Shown here: in pieces, positions 1 to 9,597 of the stretch
Layout of the letters: every line of letters starts with the position of its first letter
How positions within the stretch are numbered: the stretch's first letter is position 1
Assembly (NCBI RefSeq): GCF_900129215.1
Contig: NZ_FQUQ01000001.1
Span: 310,001 to 374,000 of the forward strand
DNA: 64,000 nt
Origin: Pedobacter caeni
GTDB taxonomy: Bacteria > Bacteroidota > Bacteroidia > Sphingobacteriales > Sphingobacteriaceae
Direction: 5' to 3'
Program-made: the position numbers and the translations under genes
Notes under the pieces: generated by a model
The model's input: the letters and a program-made list of their open reading frames with translations, nothing else
What the model was told of the DNA's origin: nothing
Database searches by the model: none

Positions 1-1004
1 TAATCACAGTTTGGGGTGATAAATATGCTTCTGAAGTTTATTTCTTTGATGCAAAAACTAAAGAATTGGTTTTCCAGTATACCGCAAATCCTGAACTTAA
101 AAAAGTGGAAACGCATTTGGCTTCAATGACACCTGTATCCTACAAGAGCAGTGACGGATTGGAAATTCCAGGCTACCTGACGATTCCTGCCAGTTCCAAT
201 GGTAAGAACCTGCCTTTGATCGTATTGGTTCATGGAGGACCTAAAGGCGTACGGGAAAGCTGGGGATATGATCCGGAAGTACAGTTTTTAGCCAATCGCG
301 GATACGCAGTTTTACAGCCGAATTTCCGCGCCAGTGGTGGTTATGGTAAACAGTTTCTGAATGCTGGTGATCTGCAATGGGGGAAACTGATGCAGGACGA
401 CATCACCTGGGGTGTAAAGCACCTGATCGAAAAAGGCATTGCAGATAAAAGCCGCATTGTGATTATGGGTGGAAGTTATGGAGGGTATGCAACCCTGGCA
501 GGACTGGCCTTTACGCCCGATCTATATGCGGCAGGTGTAGATATCGTTGGGCCAAGCAACATCTTTACCCTATTGGAATCTATTCCACCTTATTGGGAAG
601 CAGCAAGAGCCTTCCTGTATGGTATGGTTGGTGATCCCAAAACAGAAGAGGGAAAGCAACGGATAAAAGAAGCCAGTCCGCTGTTCAGTGCAGATAAAAT
701 CAATAAACCACTGCTCATTATACAGGGTGCAAATGATCCAAGAGTGAAGCAGGCCGAAGCTGATCAGATTGTCATCGCACTTCGTGAAAAAGGTAAAAAA
801 GTAAGCTATCTGCTAGCGGATGATGAAGGGCATGGCTTTTATAAGCCAGTGAATAAAATGGCAATGTATGCCGAAACGGAAAAATTCCTGTCTGAAGTAA
901 TTGGGGGAAGATACCAGAAAGATATGCCGGAGGCAGTTTCAAAACGTCTGAAAGAAATCACCAGAGATATCAAAACGGTAACCCATAAACCTGCTGAAAA
1001 GTAA
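1..1004 (+). CDS. S9 family prolyl oligopeptidase, C-terminal part (5' end outside window)
   Basis: The reading frame is open from base 3, so the gene begins upstream and only the end of the N-terminal propeller plus the catalytic alpha/beta-hydrolase domain is present. The triad is visible: nucleophile serine in GGSYGGY, aspartate in GANDPRVK, histidine in DDEGHGFY. The HGGP oxyanion-hole motif comes before them. This is the dipeptidyl aminopeptidase/acylaminoacyl peptidase type (peptidase S9), which removes residues from short peptides, usually in the periplasm of Bacteroidota. A hairpin terminator follows, so it ends its own transcript. The family call is firm; the exact substrate cannot be read from the sequence. 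Confidence 0.9.
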   Translation, partial: ITVWGDKYASEVYFFDAKTKELVFQYTANPELKKVETHLASMTPVSYKSSDGLEIPGYLTIPASSNGKNLPLIVLVHGGPKGVRESWGYDPEVQFLANRGYAVLQPNFRASGGYGKQFLNAGDLQWGKLMQDDITWGVKHLIEKGIADKSRIVIMGGSYGGYATLAGLAFTPDLYAAGVDIVGPSNIFTLLESIPPYWEAARAFLYGMVGDPKTEEGKQRIKEASPLFSADKINKPLLIIQGANDPRVKQAEADQIVIALREKGKKVSYLLADDEGHGFYKPVNKMAMYAETEKFLSEVIGGRYQKDMPEAVSKRLKEITRDIKTVTHKPAEK

Positions 1005-1035
1005 GGTCAAACCAGATAGTTACTGAAAAATTTAT

Positions 1036-1070
1036 CACTGCCCCCTGGAAACAAGGGGCAGTGTCATTTA
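1036..1070 (+). terminator. Rho-independent-type terminator after the S9 peptidase gene
   Basis: A perfect 9-bp stem (CACTGCCCC at 1036-1044 with GGGGCAGTG at 1055-1063) lies 32 bases after the stop codon, followed by a weak T-rich stretch. It separates the peptidase transcript from the mutagenesis operon. Confidence 0.75.
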
Positions 1071-1099
1071 TACCCATCTTTTCCAAAATTTTTCCAAAA

Positions 1100-1145
1100 T
1101 ACTAATAATTTTAGTACTATATTTGTTGTGCTAATATTATTAGTA
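1100..1145 (+). promoter_or_regulatory. imuA promoter with two tandem palindromic operators
   Basis: Two 17-bp palindromes of form TACTAAT-N3-ATTAGTA occur at 1100-1116 (TACTAATAATTTTAGTA) and 1129-1145 (TGCTAATATTATTAGTA), each with one mismatch to perfect dyad symmetry, with centres 29 bp apart. Between them at 1118-1125 is TATATTTG, a match to the Bacteroidota -7 box TAnnTTTG. No convincing -33 TTG is seen. Expected transcription start is around 1130, 40 bases before the imuA ATG. The layout is that of a promoter clamped by a dimeric repressor; a damage-responsive repressor is inferred from the genes it controls. The repressor gene is not in the window. Confidence 0.65.
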
Positions 1146-1169
1146 ATTATTTAGTAAGGGGGAAAGATT

Positions 1170-1907
1170 ATGGACTTAAAGAGGGAACTGGTTAAAAAGC
1201 TCCAACAGGATATCCTGTTGTGGCAGGGCTTTAAGCCTGCAGTAGCCAACGCTACTGAACGAATTGGTCTCGGTCAGATAGAGCTTGCCTTTCCAGGTGG
1301 CGTTTTCCCGAAGCGTGCTATTCATGAATTTATCACCATACTCCCCGAACATTCGGCCGCAAGCGATGGATTTATTGCAGGTTTGCTGGCCTCACTAATG
1401 GAAGAAGGTGCTGCCTGTGTATGGGTGAGTACTAGCCGGCGCTTATTTCCAGCGGCTTTGCCCGCATTTAATGTCAGGCCGGAACGGATCATTTTTATGG
1501 ATGTCAAAACCGAGAAGGAGGCCCTCTGGATTACAGAAGAAGCATTGAAATGTGAAGGCCTTGCTGCCGTAGTTGCTGAACTGAATAACCTGAGTCTGAT
1601 TGAATCCCGCAGGCTTCAGCTGGCAGTCGAAGAAAGTGGCGTAACCGGATTTATTCTCCGTAAGGACCCCGGAAAGGCGGTCAGTTCATTGGCAACTGCA
1701 CGCTGGCAAATCAGACCATTGCCGAGTGAGAATGAGGAAGGATTACCCGGACTTGGATTTCCGCGCTGGCAGGTAGAATTATTGAAAGTGCGTAACGGCA
1801 ATCCGGGCAGCTGGGTGATGGAATGGTCGGGCGACTGCTTTACAGAGGTCATCCCACAACTACAGGATGCCCGCTGGTCCGAGCAGCCAGGCCTGCAAAT
1901 AGGATAG
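1170..1907 (+). CDS. imuA: ImuA-like RecA-related protein of the mutasome
   Basis: A 245-residue ImuA-type protein, the RecA-like accessory factor of the ImuA-ImuB-DnaE2 mutasome that carries out error-prone bypass of DNA lesions. The family signature is an N-terminal segment with FPGGVFPKRAIHEF around residues 40-53, followed by a RecA-like fold. A canonical Walker A GKT/S is absent, usual for the Bacteroidota branch. The ATG at 1170 follows a strong purine tract (AAGGGGGAAAG). The stop at 1907 is 5 bases from the imuB start and dnaE2 follows at once, so the three genes are one operon. The call rests as much on this order as on the protein. Confidence 0.85.
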   Translation: MDLKRELVKKLQQDILLWQGFKPAVANATERIGLGQIELAFPGGVFPKRAIHEFITILPEHSAASDGFIAGLLASLMEEGAACVWVSTSRRLFPAALPAFNVRPERIIFMDVKTEKEALWITEEALKCEGLAAVVAELNNLSLIESRRLQLAVEESGVTGFILRKDPGKAVSSLATARWQIRPLPSENEEGLPGLGFPRWQVELLKVRNGNPGSWVMEWSGDCFTEVIPQLQDARWSEQPGLQIG

Positions 1908-1912
1908 CGCTT

Positions 1913-3421
1913 ATGCAAAGAAGATTTGTTTCCATATGGTTCCGTCGTTTATTGTCCGATTGGCAGCTGATCCGCCGGCCGGAACTTAAAGAAGTGCCTT
2001 TTATTTTCGCCGCTCCGGATCATGGGCGGATGATGATTACTGCCGTCGGTCCGCTGGCAGTTTTGCAAGGGATTGAGAAAGGAATGCGTGTAGCGGATGC
2101 AAAGGCAATTTGTCCAGGTCTGGAAGTGCTGGATGATAAACCCGGCCGGCCGGTTAAGTTGCTGCGCGGAATTGGGGAATGGTGCCTGCGTTATTGTCCG
2201 GTAGTTGCCATTGATGAATTTTCTAAGGATGGCTTGCTATTGGAAGTGAGTGGTTGTCCGCATCTTTGGGGAGGCGAGCGGGAGTACCTGAAGGAAATTA
2301 TTGAGCGGCTAAAAAGTAAAGGTTATGACGTGCGGGTAGCTATTGCTGATACGCCTGGAGCTGCATGGGCGGTGTCCAGGTATGGTACAGTAACACCCCT
2401 TATCCCTGCAGGCGGCCAAACGGAAGCTTTGTTACCGCTGATTCCTGAAGCCTTGCGATTAGAGGAGGCAGTACTTACTAAACTCCACAAGCTGGGGTTT
2501 TATCAAATCAAAAGTTTTATCGGAATGCCCAGATCCGTCTTGCGCAGACGATTTGGAGAACATTTTCTACAGCGGATGGCCCAGGCATTGGGAACTGAAG
2601 ATGAAATGTTGCAGCCTTTGCAGGTGCCCGTTCCATTTTGCGAAAGGCTTCCTTGTTTAGAGCCGATCAGGACCAAAACAGGGATTGAGATTGCCATCAG
2701 CAGAATGTTGGAAAGCTTATGCAAGAGACTTCAGCAGGAGGGGCAGGGTTTGAGAACCGGCCTGCTCACTGGTTATCGCATTGATGGAAAGGTGGTGCAG
2801 ATTGGTATTGGTACCAGCGCTCCCAGCCATAATGTAACTCACTTATTTAAACTTTTTCAATTAAAAATAGATAAAATCCGCCCCGGTCTGGGCATTGAGC
2901 TGTTCTTGCTGGAAGCGCCAAAAGTAGATGCGCTAAACGTGTCACAGGAAGAAATGTGGACCTCAAAACGCGGAATGGATAATGAAAGTGTGACGCGTTT
3001 ATTGGATCGGGTAGCGGGAAAAATAGGACCGGAGGTGATCCAGCGTTACCTGCCTGCTACCCGTTACTGGCCGGAACGTTATTTACAGCGCACAGTATCC
3101 CTTACCGAAAAGCCAGTATCTGAATGGCGTATGGACAAGCCAAGGCCAACTGAATTGCTGGCCAGACCTGCGCCGATCGAAGTGATGGCCCTGATACCGG
3201 ATCATCCTCCCAAATTTTTTATTTATCAGGGGTTACAGCATTCGGTGTTAAAGGCAGATGGTCCGGAACGGATCGAAAGGGAATGGTGGCTGGATGAAGG
3301 TGAACACCGGGACTATTATCAGGTGGAGGATGAGAAAGGACAGCGTTACTGGTTGTTCCGTTCAGGGCATTATGGCGGAGAACAGAAATACAAATGGTTT
3401 ATACATGGTTTTTTTGCTTAA
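1913..3421 (+). CDS. imuB: ImuB, Y-family polymerase-like mutasome hub
   Basis: A 502-residue Y-family (DinB/UmuC-like) protein. The ATG at 1913 was chosen because the homologous region begins MQRRFVSIWFRRL; an upstream in-frame codon at 1823 would overlap imuA by 85 bases and add unrelated residues. ImuB proteins are thought to be inactive as polymerases and to link ImuA, the sliding clamp and DnaE2. Consistent with this, the first metal-binding carboxylate expected near residue 8 is replaced (SIWFRR), while an AIDEF motif resembling the second site remains near residue 101. Helix-hairpin-helix/little-finger regions follow, then an alpha-beta C-terminal tail from about residue 420. The stop lies 11 bases before dnaE2. 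Confidence 0.9.
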   Translation: MQRRFVSIWFRRLLSDWQLIRRPELKEVPFIFAAPDHGRMMITAVGPLAVLQGIEKGMRVADAKAICPGLEVLDDKPGRPVKLLRGIGEWCLRYCPVVAIDEFSKDGLLLEVSGCPHLWGGEREYLKEIIERLKSKGYDVRVAIADTPGAAWAVSRYGTVTPLIPAGGQTEALLPLIPEALRLEEAVLTKLHKLGFYQIKSFIGMPRSVLRRRFGEHFLQRMAQALGTEDEMLQPLQVPVPFCERLPCLEPIRTKTGIEIAISRMLESLCKRLQQEGQGLRTGLLTGYRIDGKVVQIGIGTSAPSHNVTHLFKLFQLKIDKIRPGLGIELFLLEAPKVDALNVSQEEMWTSKRGMDNESVTRLLDRVAGKIGPEVIQRYLPATRYWPERYLQRTVSLTEKPVSEWRMDKPRPTELLARPAPIEVMALIPDHPPKFFIYQGLQHSVLKADGPERIEREWWLDEGEHRDYYQVEDEKGQRYWLFRSGHYGGEQKYKWFIHGFFA

Positions 3422-3432
3422 AAAGACGTGTT

Positions 3433-6400
3433 ATGGGATATAGTGAATTACAGGTAACTTCTAATTTCAGCTTTCTGCGCGGGGCTTCCCATGCAAATGA
3501 GCTGGTGGATCAGGCAGCAGCTTTTGGCTATAAAAAGATTGCAATCACTGATCGCAATACACTGGCGGGAATTGTGCGGGCACATGTCGCCTCGCGCGAA
3601 AAAGACATCAGCATCATTCCGGCTTGCAGACTGGATCTGCTGGATGGGCCCAGCTTACTGGCTTATCCTACAGATGCAGCGGCTTATGGCCGTTTGTCGG
3701 CATTGCTCAGTAAAGGTAACCTGCGCGCAGAGAAAGGACAATGTCATCTCTCCTGTGCAGATGTATATGAACATGCCAAAGGAATGTTGTTTACGGTGGT
3801 CATGCCAGGTGTGTTAAACCGGAAGTTTCAATTTGAAGAGACTTTTGTTTCCTCCGTTGCGCAATACAAAGAAGCACTCGGTGCTCAGTTGTATCTGGCA
3901 GCAACCCGGACTTACCTCGGCAATGATGATAAGCTGATCTTCAGAATCTCCGGATTGTCTGAAAAGTATGGAATTCCTGTGGTGGCAACAAATGATGTAC
4001 ATTACCATGATCCTTCCCGAAGGGAGCTGCAGGATGTGCTGACCTGTGTCAGAGAAAAATGCACGATTCAGGAAGCTGGTTTCCGCTTAAATCAGAATGC
4101 GGAACGTCATTTGAAATCTGTGGCAGAAATGCAGCGCCTGTTTCGCAGGTATCCGGAAGCGATTGAAAATACCCTGGCCATTTCCGAAGCCTGCAACTTT
4201 TCTTTGGATGAGCTGAAATATACCTATCCGGAAGAAATCAACCAAAGCGGCAGGGCTCCATTGGAAGAACTGAAATACCTGACCTGGAAAGGTGCACATG
4301 AATTTTACGGAGATGTAGTACCGGAAAAGGTAGTAAACATGATTAATCATGAAATGAACTTTGTGGAGCATATGGATTACGCGAACTATTTTCTGTTTGT
4401 GGAAGATATTGTACGGGAGGCACGCAGCCGGGGCATCTTGTGTCAGGGACGTGGATCAGCAGCAAATTCAGCCATTTGCTTTTGTCTGGGTGTGACTTCC
4501 GTGAACCCCATGAAGTTTGATTTGCTGTTCGAACGCTTTATCTCTCCTGCCCGTAATGAGCCACCGGATATCGATGTGGATTTTGAACATGAAAGGAGGG
4601 AAGAGATCATGCAATATATCTATAACAAGTATGGCCGCGACCGGGCAGCAATTGTGGCCACAGTTACCCAGCAGCATCAAAAAGGAGCGATCCGGGATGT
4701 GGGCAAGGTCATGGGCTTATCGGTTGATACGATCAACCGGCTTTCTGCTTCGCTCTGGGAATACACCGATGAATGGTTCGAAAGTGAAAGGGTAATCGAA
4801 CAAGGCCTGAACCCTAAAGATCCACATTTAAAAAAAACACTGGAACTGACGTCACAGATGATGGGTTTTCCCCGTCAGCTGGGGCAGCATACAGGCGGTT
4901 TTGTCGTTACTCAGGGGAAGCTGACAGATCTTTGTCCGATACTGAATGCGCGGATGAAAGACCGGACAAACATCGAATGGAACAAAGATGATATTGATGC
5001 ACTGGGGTTTTTAAAAGTAGATGTTCTGGCATTGGGCATGCTGACCTGTATCCGTAAAGCCTTTGATCTGTGTAAGGCACATTACGGTTTGAACCTGACT
5101 TTAGCAAATATCCCTCAGGATGACCCTGAGGTTTATAATATGATCAGTGCTGCGGATACTTTAGGGGTGTTCCAGATTGAAAGCCGGGCTCAGATGTCGA
5201 TGCTGCCCCGCTTAAGACCAGAGAATTTTTATGACCTCGTGATAGAGGTGGCCATCGTGCGGCCAGGGCCTATTCAGGGAGATATGGTACATCCCTATCT
5301 GAGGCGGCGTAATAAGGAAGAGGACGTGGATTACCCTTCCCCTGAATTGAAAGAAATCCTGGAGAGAACTTTAGGTGTGCCATTGTTTCAGGAACAGGCG
5401 ATGAAAATTGCCATCGTTGCCGCAGGTTTTACACCGGCTGAAGCTGATGGACTCCGGAGAAGTATGGCGACCTTTAAATTCACAGGAAAGGTGAATCAGT
5501 ATGAGAAAAAGCTCATCAATGGCATGTTGGAAAAAGGCTATACCGAGGACTTTGCCAAACGGATCTTCAGACAACTGGAAGGGTTTGGAAGTTATGGCTT
5601 CCCGGAAAGTCATGCCGCAAGTTTTGCTTTGCTGGTTTATGTTTCCTGCTGGCTTAAGCATTACTATCCGGATGTGTTCGCTACCGCACTGCTGAACAGT
5701 ATGCCAATGGGCTTTTACCAGCCTGCCCAGATCGTAATTGATGCCAAAAAACATCAGGTAAGCATTCGTGAAGTAGATGTTAATCATTCATCATGGGACA
5801 ATCTATTGGAAGAAAGGTCCGGGAAATATCATGTCATCCGTTTGGGTTTCAGGCAGATCAAGGGACTTTCTGAAGAGGAAATGGAACTGCTGGTTTCTTT
5901 AAGGGCTGATGGATATAAAACTGTAACGGCATTGCGGGATGCAGGTGTTGCACTTACTGCCTTGGAACGGTTGGCAGATGCAGATGCTTTCCGCTCGATA
6001 GGGCTGGATCGTCGCAGGGCACTTTGGGAAGTTTCGGCATTACAGGATATACCGGTCGAAATTTTTAAAGGTCAGCCCTCAGAAAGCAGGCTGGAAATGC
6101 AGGTTGAATTGCCCTTTATGAGTATGGGCGAACATGTGGTACAGGATTATGCAACTGTAGGCCTTTCCCTTAAGGCACATCCGGTAAGCTTTGTCCGGGA
6201 GCAACTGGAACAGCTGCGCATATTGTCCTGCCATAGGATCAATCAGGAGGCCACTAACGGGCAGCTGGTAAAAGTTGCAGGCCTGGTACTGGTCAGACAG
6301 CGTCCGGGAACGGCTGCGGGTGTTTGCTTCATTACCATTGAAGATGAGACCGGGTTTGCCAATCTGGTGGTGTTCGAAAAGCTGTTTGAAACCTATCGTA

Positions 6401-6552
6401 AAGAAATTTTGCAGTCAAGGTTGTTAATGGTGGAGGGACGGCTACAGCGTGAAGGACAGGTTGTGCATGTGATCGTCAGTAAATGTGTAGATCTGACTAA
6501 ACTATTAGGAAGTCTTAAGGGGGTCTTTCATGGAGGCCGGAATTTCAAATAA
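3433..6552 (+). CDS. dnaE2: Error-prone DNA polymerase III alpha subunit DnaE2
   Basis: A 1039-residue C-family polymerase, the catalytic subunit of the ImuA-ImuB-DnaE2 translesion complex. It starts with the DnaE2-type PHP domain (ELQVTSNFSFLRGASH). The palm carries PDIDVDF at 378-384 (two catalytic aspartates) and a third aspartate at D530 in KVDVLALG. Finger, helix-hairpin-helix and C-terminal OB-fold regions follow. The PHP start motif, the length (replicative DnaE is usually about 1150-1450 in Bacteroidota) and the imuAB context mark it as DnaE2, not the replicase. The start at 3433 fits the family; an in-frame codon at 3394 would overlap imuB by 28 bases. It is the last gene of the operon. 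Confidence 0.93.
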   Translation: MGYSELQVTSNFSFLRGASHANELVDQAAAFGYKKIAITDRNTLAGIVRAHVASREKDISIIPACRLDLLDGPSLLAYPTDAAAYGRLSALLSKGNLRAEKGQCHLSCADVYEHAKGMLFTVVMPGVLNRKFQFEETFVSSVAQYKEALGAQLYLAATRTYLGNDDKLIFRISGLSEKYGIPVVATNDVHYHDPSRRELQDVLTCVREKCTIQEAGFRLNQNAERHLKSVAEMQRLFRRYPEAIENTLAISEACNFSLDELKYTYPEEINQSGRAPLEELKYLTWKGAHEFYGDVVPEKVVNMINHEMNFVEHMDYANYFLFVEDIVREARSRGILCQGRGSAANSAICFCLGVTSVNPMKFDLLFERFISPARNEPPDIDVDFEHERREEIMQYIYNKYGRDRAAIVATVTQQHQKGAIRDVGKVMGLSVDTINRLSASLWEYTDEWFESERVIEQGLNPKDPHLKKTLELTSQMMGFPRQLGQHTGGFVVTQGKLTDLCPILNARMKDRTNIEWNKDDIDALGFLKVDVLALGMLTCIRKAFDLCKAHYGLNLTLANIPQDDPEVYNMISAADTLGVFQIESRAQMSMLPRLRPENFYDLVIEVAIVRPGPIQGDMVHPYLRRRNKEEDVDYPSPELKEILERTLGVPLFQEQAMKIAIVAAGFTPAEADGLRRSMATFKFTGKVNQYEKKLINGMLEKGYTEDFAKRIFRQLEGFGSYGFPESHAASFALLVYVSCWLKHYYPDVFATALLNSMPMGFYQPAQIVIDAKKHQVSIREVDVNHSSWDNLLEERSGKYHVIRLGFRQIKGLSEEEMELLVSLRADGYKTVTALRDAGVALTALERLADADAFRSIGLDRRRALWEVSALQDIPVEIFKGQPSESRLEMQVELPFMSMGEHVVQDYATVGLSLKAHPVSFVREQLEQLRILSCHRINQEATNGQLVKVAGLVLVRQRPGTAAGVCFITIEDETGFANLVVFEKLFETYRKEILQSRLLMVEGRLQREGQVVHVIVSKCVDLTKLLGSLKGVFHGGRNFK

Positions 6553-6711
6553 AGCTTATAAATGCAAAAAGCCTCAGGGTATTGGTCAGGAAATCGAACT
6601 ATGCTATGAGCAGGTGAGAGGGGTGATGATTTTGGTGGATGTATATAAGGCGTGTAAAATATGATCGTTATTGGTTATTTTTTGTATAATTGTTGTAATT
6701 AACGATTCATT

Positions 6712-7143
6712 ATGAAGAATAAAACTCTACTATTATTTACCTTATTTCATGCAACATTAATTTTAATTGGCTGCAAAAAGAAAACTGAAATAGATGTTGA
6801 TAAAAAGAAATATCTGACCTCAAAATCCTGGAAAATAGCGCAGGTTGATAAAAATGTAAGCACAAATCCGAAAGGAAAAATTGTGTATTATCCAGGAGAT
6901 TGTCTTGATTACACCTACCAATTTAAAGAAAATGGGGTTCTGAATATCATTAAAGATGACCCGAACAATTGCTTCCTATCCAAACAGGATGATGTTGTTG
7001 GTACTTATAATTTAGCTGATAAAGAGTTAAAATATGAAGGAAGAATCTATAAAATTCTGGAAATAACTCCTAATCAAATAAAATTTTATATCGATGCGCC
7101 AACTTCTGCTGATTATAATTCCGTGGTTTATTTGTTAGAATAA
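6712..7143 (+). CDS. Small lipoprotein with a lipocalin-like domain
   Basis: A 143-residue protein with a lipoprotein signal (hydrophobic stretch ending ILIGC, Cys21, then KKK), so probably anchored in the outer membrane or periplasm. The mature part has an order common in Bacteroidota lipocalin-like small lipoproteins: an early LTSKSWKI, a YQFKENGVLNI strand, a VGTYNLADKELKYEG strand pair, and a closing strand. The ligand is unknown. It stands alone between dnaE2 and the next gene. The fold assignment comes from strand pattern only. Confidence 0.65.
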   Translation: MKNKTLLLFTLFHATLILIGCKKKTEIDVDKKKYLTSKSWKIAQVDKNVSTNPKGKIVYYPGDCLDYTYQFKENGVLNIIKDDPNNCFLSKQDDVVGTYNLADKELKYEGRIYKILEITPNQIKFYIDAPTSADYNSVVYLLE

Positions 7144-7193
7144 TTTTTCGATTTTAAACTAAAACTGATCCTAAAATCTTTTGAACTTATCTT

Positions 7194-8033
7194 ATGAAAT
7201 ATCTTTTAACCGGGCTATTTTTTCTTATTCAATTTAGTACAGCATATTCCCAGCAACGTATTGAAGATTTTTTGAAGAATGACGGGCAAGTAACCAAAGT
7301 GATGCTCCTGGGAACATTCCATTTTGATAATCCAAACCTGGATACCTATAAGTCTAAAAATAAGATCAATATTCTGGATAGTGTGAGGCAGCGACAAGTA
7401 TTGGAAACGGTGAACAAAATCAGTCAGTTTAAACCTACCCTTATATGCCTGGAACAGACCACAGATTCACTGTTAAATGATAACTACACCCGCTACATCA
7501 AATCGGAATACGAGCTAAATGTTAGTGAAGCCGAACAATTAGGGTTTAGAATAGCAAAAGCGAATAAGCTTAAGAAGGTATTTGCGATCGATGCGCCAAG
7601 CTATTTCAGGGAAAACCTTAAAAAGGTTGCATCGCTATCCAATATCTGGGATGAGAAATTCTATCTTGATACGGCTGAGGCAAATAATTGGTCGAAGAAG
7701 TACCATGCCTGGTACAGTCATTTGGAGAGCAGGCTACAGACGACATCAATTGCCGATTACCTGAAAATCCTGAACCAACCAGAAAATCTGAAGTATAACC
7801 TGGGGCAATATCTGGTTGAGAACAAAACCAGCAACCACAATGGTCCGGATTTCATTGCACTGGATTGGTACGACAGAAACCTAAGGATTTTCAACAATGT
7901 CCTGAAGGCTAATCCTGGCAAGGAAGACAGAATACTGGTCATATTTGGAAGTGGTCATATTCCTATTCTGCAACACTTATTTGAGAGCTCACCTCAGTTT
8001 GAGTTGGTGAACGTTTTGGATTATCTACGTTAA
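7194..8033 (+). CDS. Secreted DUF5694-like (TraB/PrgY-type) protein
   Basis: A 279-residue protein with a cleavable signal peptide (MKYLLTGLFFLIQF...AYSQ). The mature part begins with a KVMLLGTFHFDNP motif, and GSGHIPILQHL lies near the C-terminus. This pairing of an N-terminal GTxH and a C-terminal GxGH is typical of DUF5694 and of the TraB/ChaN-like superfamily, in which histidines and acidic residues bind metal. No activity is established that I can state. It lies 50 bases after the preceding lipoprotein and may be cotranscribed with it. Confidence 0.65.
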   Translation: MKYLLTGLFFLIQFSTAYSQQRIEDFLKNDGQVTKVMLLGTFHFDNPNLDTYKSKNKINILDSVRQRQVLETVNKISQFKPTLICLEQTTDSLLNDNYTRYIKSEYELNVSEAEQLGFRIAKANKLKKVFAIDAPSYFRENLKKVASLSNIWDEKFYLDTAEANNWSKKYHAWYSHLESRLQTTSIADYLKILNQPENLKYNLGQYLVENKTSNHNGPDFIALDWYDRNLRIFNNVLKANPGKEDRILVIFGSGHIPILQHLFESSPQFELVNVLDYLR

Positions 8034-8152
8034 AAAACAAATGTAATATTCAACTGCATTGTTAACCATTATAAGCTCAGGTAAATAAAAAATTACTAAT
8101 TTAAACACGTATTAAATTAACTTTAAAGCATCGATCTAATCGTATATTAATT

Positions 8153-8911
8153 ATGGCAGATAACCTAACTTTCTTTTCTAAAGCAGATAATCCTGAAATG
8201 AACAACGCTTTTCATAAAGCACAGGAAACATTCAAATACTTCTGGAGAGAACTCTCCTGGGAGCACCACAGGATTGTTCCTGCACTTGACCTCGCTTTTG
8301 CAAAAGTAGCTTTTATGGAAAATGTATCTTATCAAACAGAGCCTATCGTTGAGCATATGTGGATCAGTGAGGTAGATTTTGATGGGTATAGCATTAGTGG
8401 GGTACTGGTAAATGATCCGATTGAACTGTCGAACGTTCAAAACGGGGACTTTGTTGAAGTGCCCTTAAACCAGATCAGCGACTGGTTGTTTACCAGTGGA
8501 GGAAAAACCTATGGAGGATTTACCATACAGGTATTGAGATCTGGTATGGACAATCAGGAGCGTAAAGAACATGATGAAGCATGGGGACTGGACTTTGGTG
8601 ATTATAATGATATTTCTATCGTTTATGAACAAAAACAACGCCCTGAAAACCTCATTGAGCATCCAATGAGTATCAATATGAAGGAAAGTTTAGCCAAGTT
8701 CATTAAAGAACAACCTGCAGAACTCAGCAATCAGGATGATGCAGGATATACGATATTACATAGAGAAACTGTAGCAGGGAACAGGACTTCCGTTGAAGTT
8801 CTACTGCAATTGGGTGCTGATAAAAATGTAAAGACTGCAGAGGGCAAGTCTGCCCTTGACCTGGCAAAACAGGTAGGGTGGGAGCAAATTATTCCATTAC
8901 TCGAAAACTAG
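8153..8911 (+). CDS. DUF2314 domain protein with C-terminal ankyrin repeats
   Basis: A 252-residue soluble protein without signal peptide. Residues about 15-155 match the DUF2314 pattern (FHKAQETFKYFWRELSWEHHRIVPALDLAF split around the aromatic core, later a conserved strand VEHMWISEVDFDGYSISGVLVN and an IDWL-like segment). Residues about 190-250 form two ankyrin repeats (DDAGYTILHRETVAGN, then GADKNVKTAEGKSALDLA). Ankyrin repeats usually bind a partner protein; the function of DUF2314 is unknown. The next gene starts 4 bases after its stop, so the two are likely translated together. Confidence 0.7.
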   Translation: MADNLTFFSKADNPEMNNAFHKAQETFKYFWRELSWEHHRIVPALDLAFAKVAFMENVSYQTEPIVEHMWISEVDFDGYSISGVLVNDPIELSNVQNGDFVEVPLNQISDWLFTSGGKTYGGFTIQVLRSGMDNQERKEHDEAWGLDFGDYNDISIVYEQKQRPENLIEHPMSINMKESLAKFIKEQPAELSNQDDAGYTILHRETVAGNRTSVEVLLQLGADKNVKTAEGKSALDLAKQVGWEQIIPLLEN

Positions 8912-8914
8912 TAT

Positions 8915-9403
8915 ATGGACAACTTATTTTTCTTTTTAAAAGATAAAAAACGACTTAAATTTTTATTGCTGTGCATTGCAATCGCTGCGCCTATATTAAT
9001 TGGCGCAGTTTTAGTCGTCAACTATTACGAAGCAAATGAGCAGGCAGCAGGCACACCCAATGATAAAGGTGGCATATCTTATTATTACAGAGAAAGCGAT
9101 GGGGCAAAAGAACTTCCAAAGGTTGTGACGAACATTGTTCCAAATTATACCAGCGGACAAACCACTTACTTCAACGTTTCTACCGATAGCAAAAATAAAC
9201 TGGGAGGAAATTTGTATGTTTTTACCAAAGATGATTTTGCCAAAGTAAAGGAATTTTATAAGCAATCAGCGACCATTATTGACGAAAGTGATGAAAGCTT
9301 AGAGATTATTAAAAACAAGGTCAAAATTACGATTAGTAAAGAAAAAATTTACGAAGACGACCCTATACAAAACGAAACAAAATTCAACGTCTATTTTCCT
9401 TAG
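8915..9403 (+). CDS. Single-pass membrane protein of unknown function
   Basis: A 162-residue protein I do not recognise. A charged N-terminus is followed by one hydrophobic helix at about residues 17-36 (FLLLCIAIAAPILIGAVLVV), leaving a soluble C-terminal domain probably outside the inner membrane, with alternating strands and a charged region. It is coupled to the DUF2314-ankyrin gene (4-base gap), which suggests a two-protein unit with one cytoplasmic and one membrane partner. Existence as a gene is well supported; function is not. Confidence 0.55.
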   Translation: MDNLFFFLKDKKRLKFLLLCIAIAAPILIGAVLVVNYYEANEQAAGTPNDKGGISYYYRESDGAKELPKVVTNIVPNYTSGQTTYFNVSTDSKNKLGGNLYVFTKDDFAKVKEFYKQSATIIDESDESLEIIKNKVKITISKEKIYEDDPIQNETKFNVYFP

Positions 9404-9597
9404 TATAACCTATCTGATTCATGAAATTTCTCTTTGTTGGATTAGTGGTCATATGAATAAACCATGGATAGTCCTATGATTACCATCAATGTTGTAATGC
9501 CGTTCAGAAGCTGAACAGGTTACTTTGTATCATTATCCAGATCATACCTATTTATTCTATTTTAGAAACCTACTCAACTCAACAGGAGAATGAAATA

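Noticed and set aside
1823..1912. Upstream start for imuB
   Set aside because: Would overlap imuA by 85 bases and add residues unlike any Y-family N-terminus; ATG at 1913 fits.
5371..5787. 138-codon ORF antisense to dnaE2
   Set aside because: Shadow of the polymerase gene; protein has no domain and the sense strand is clearly coding.
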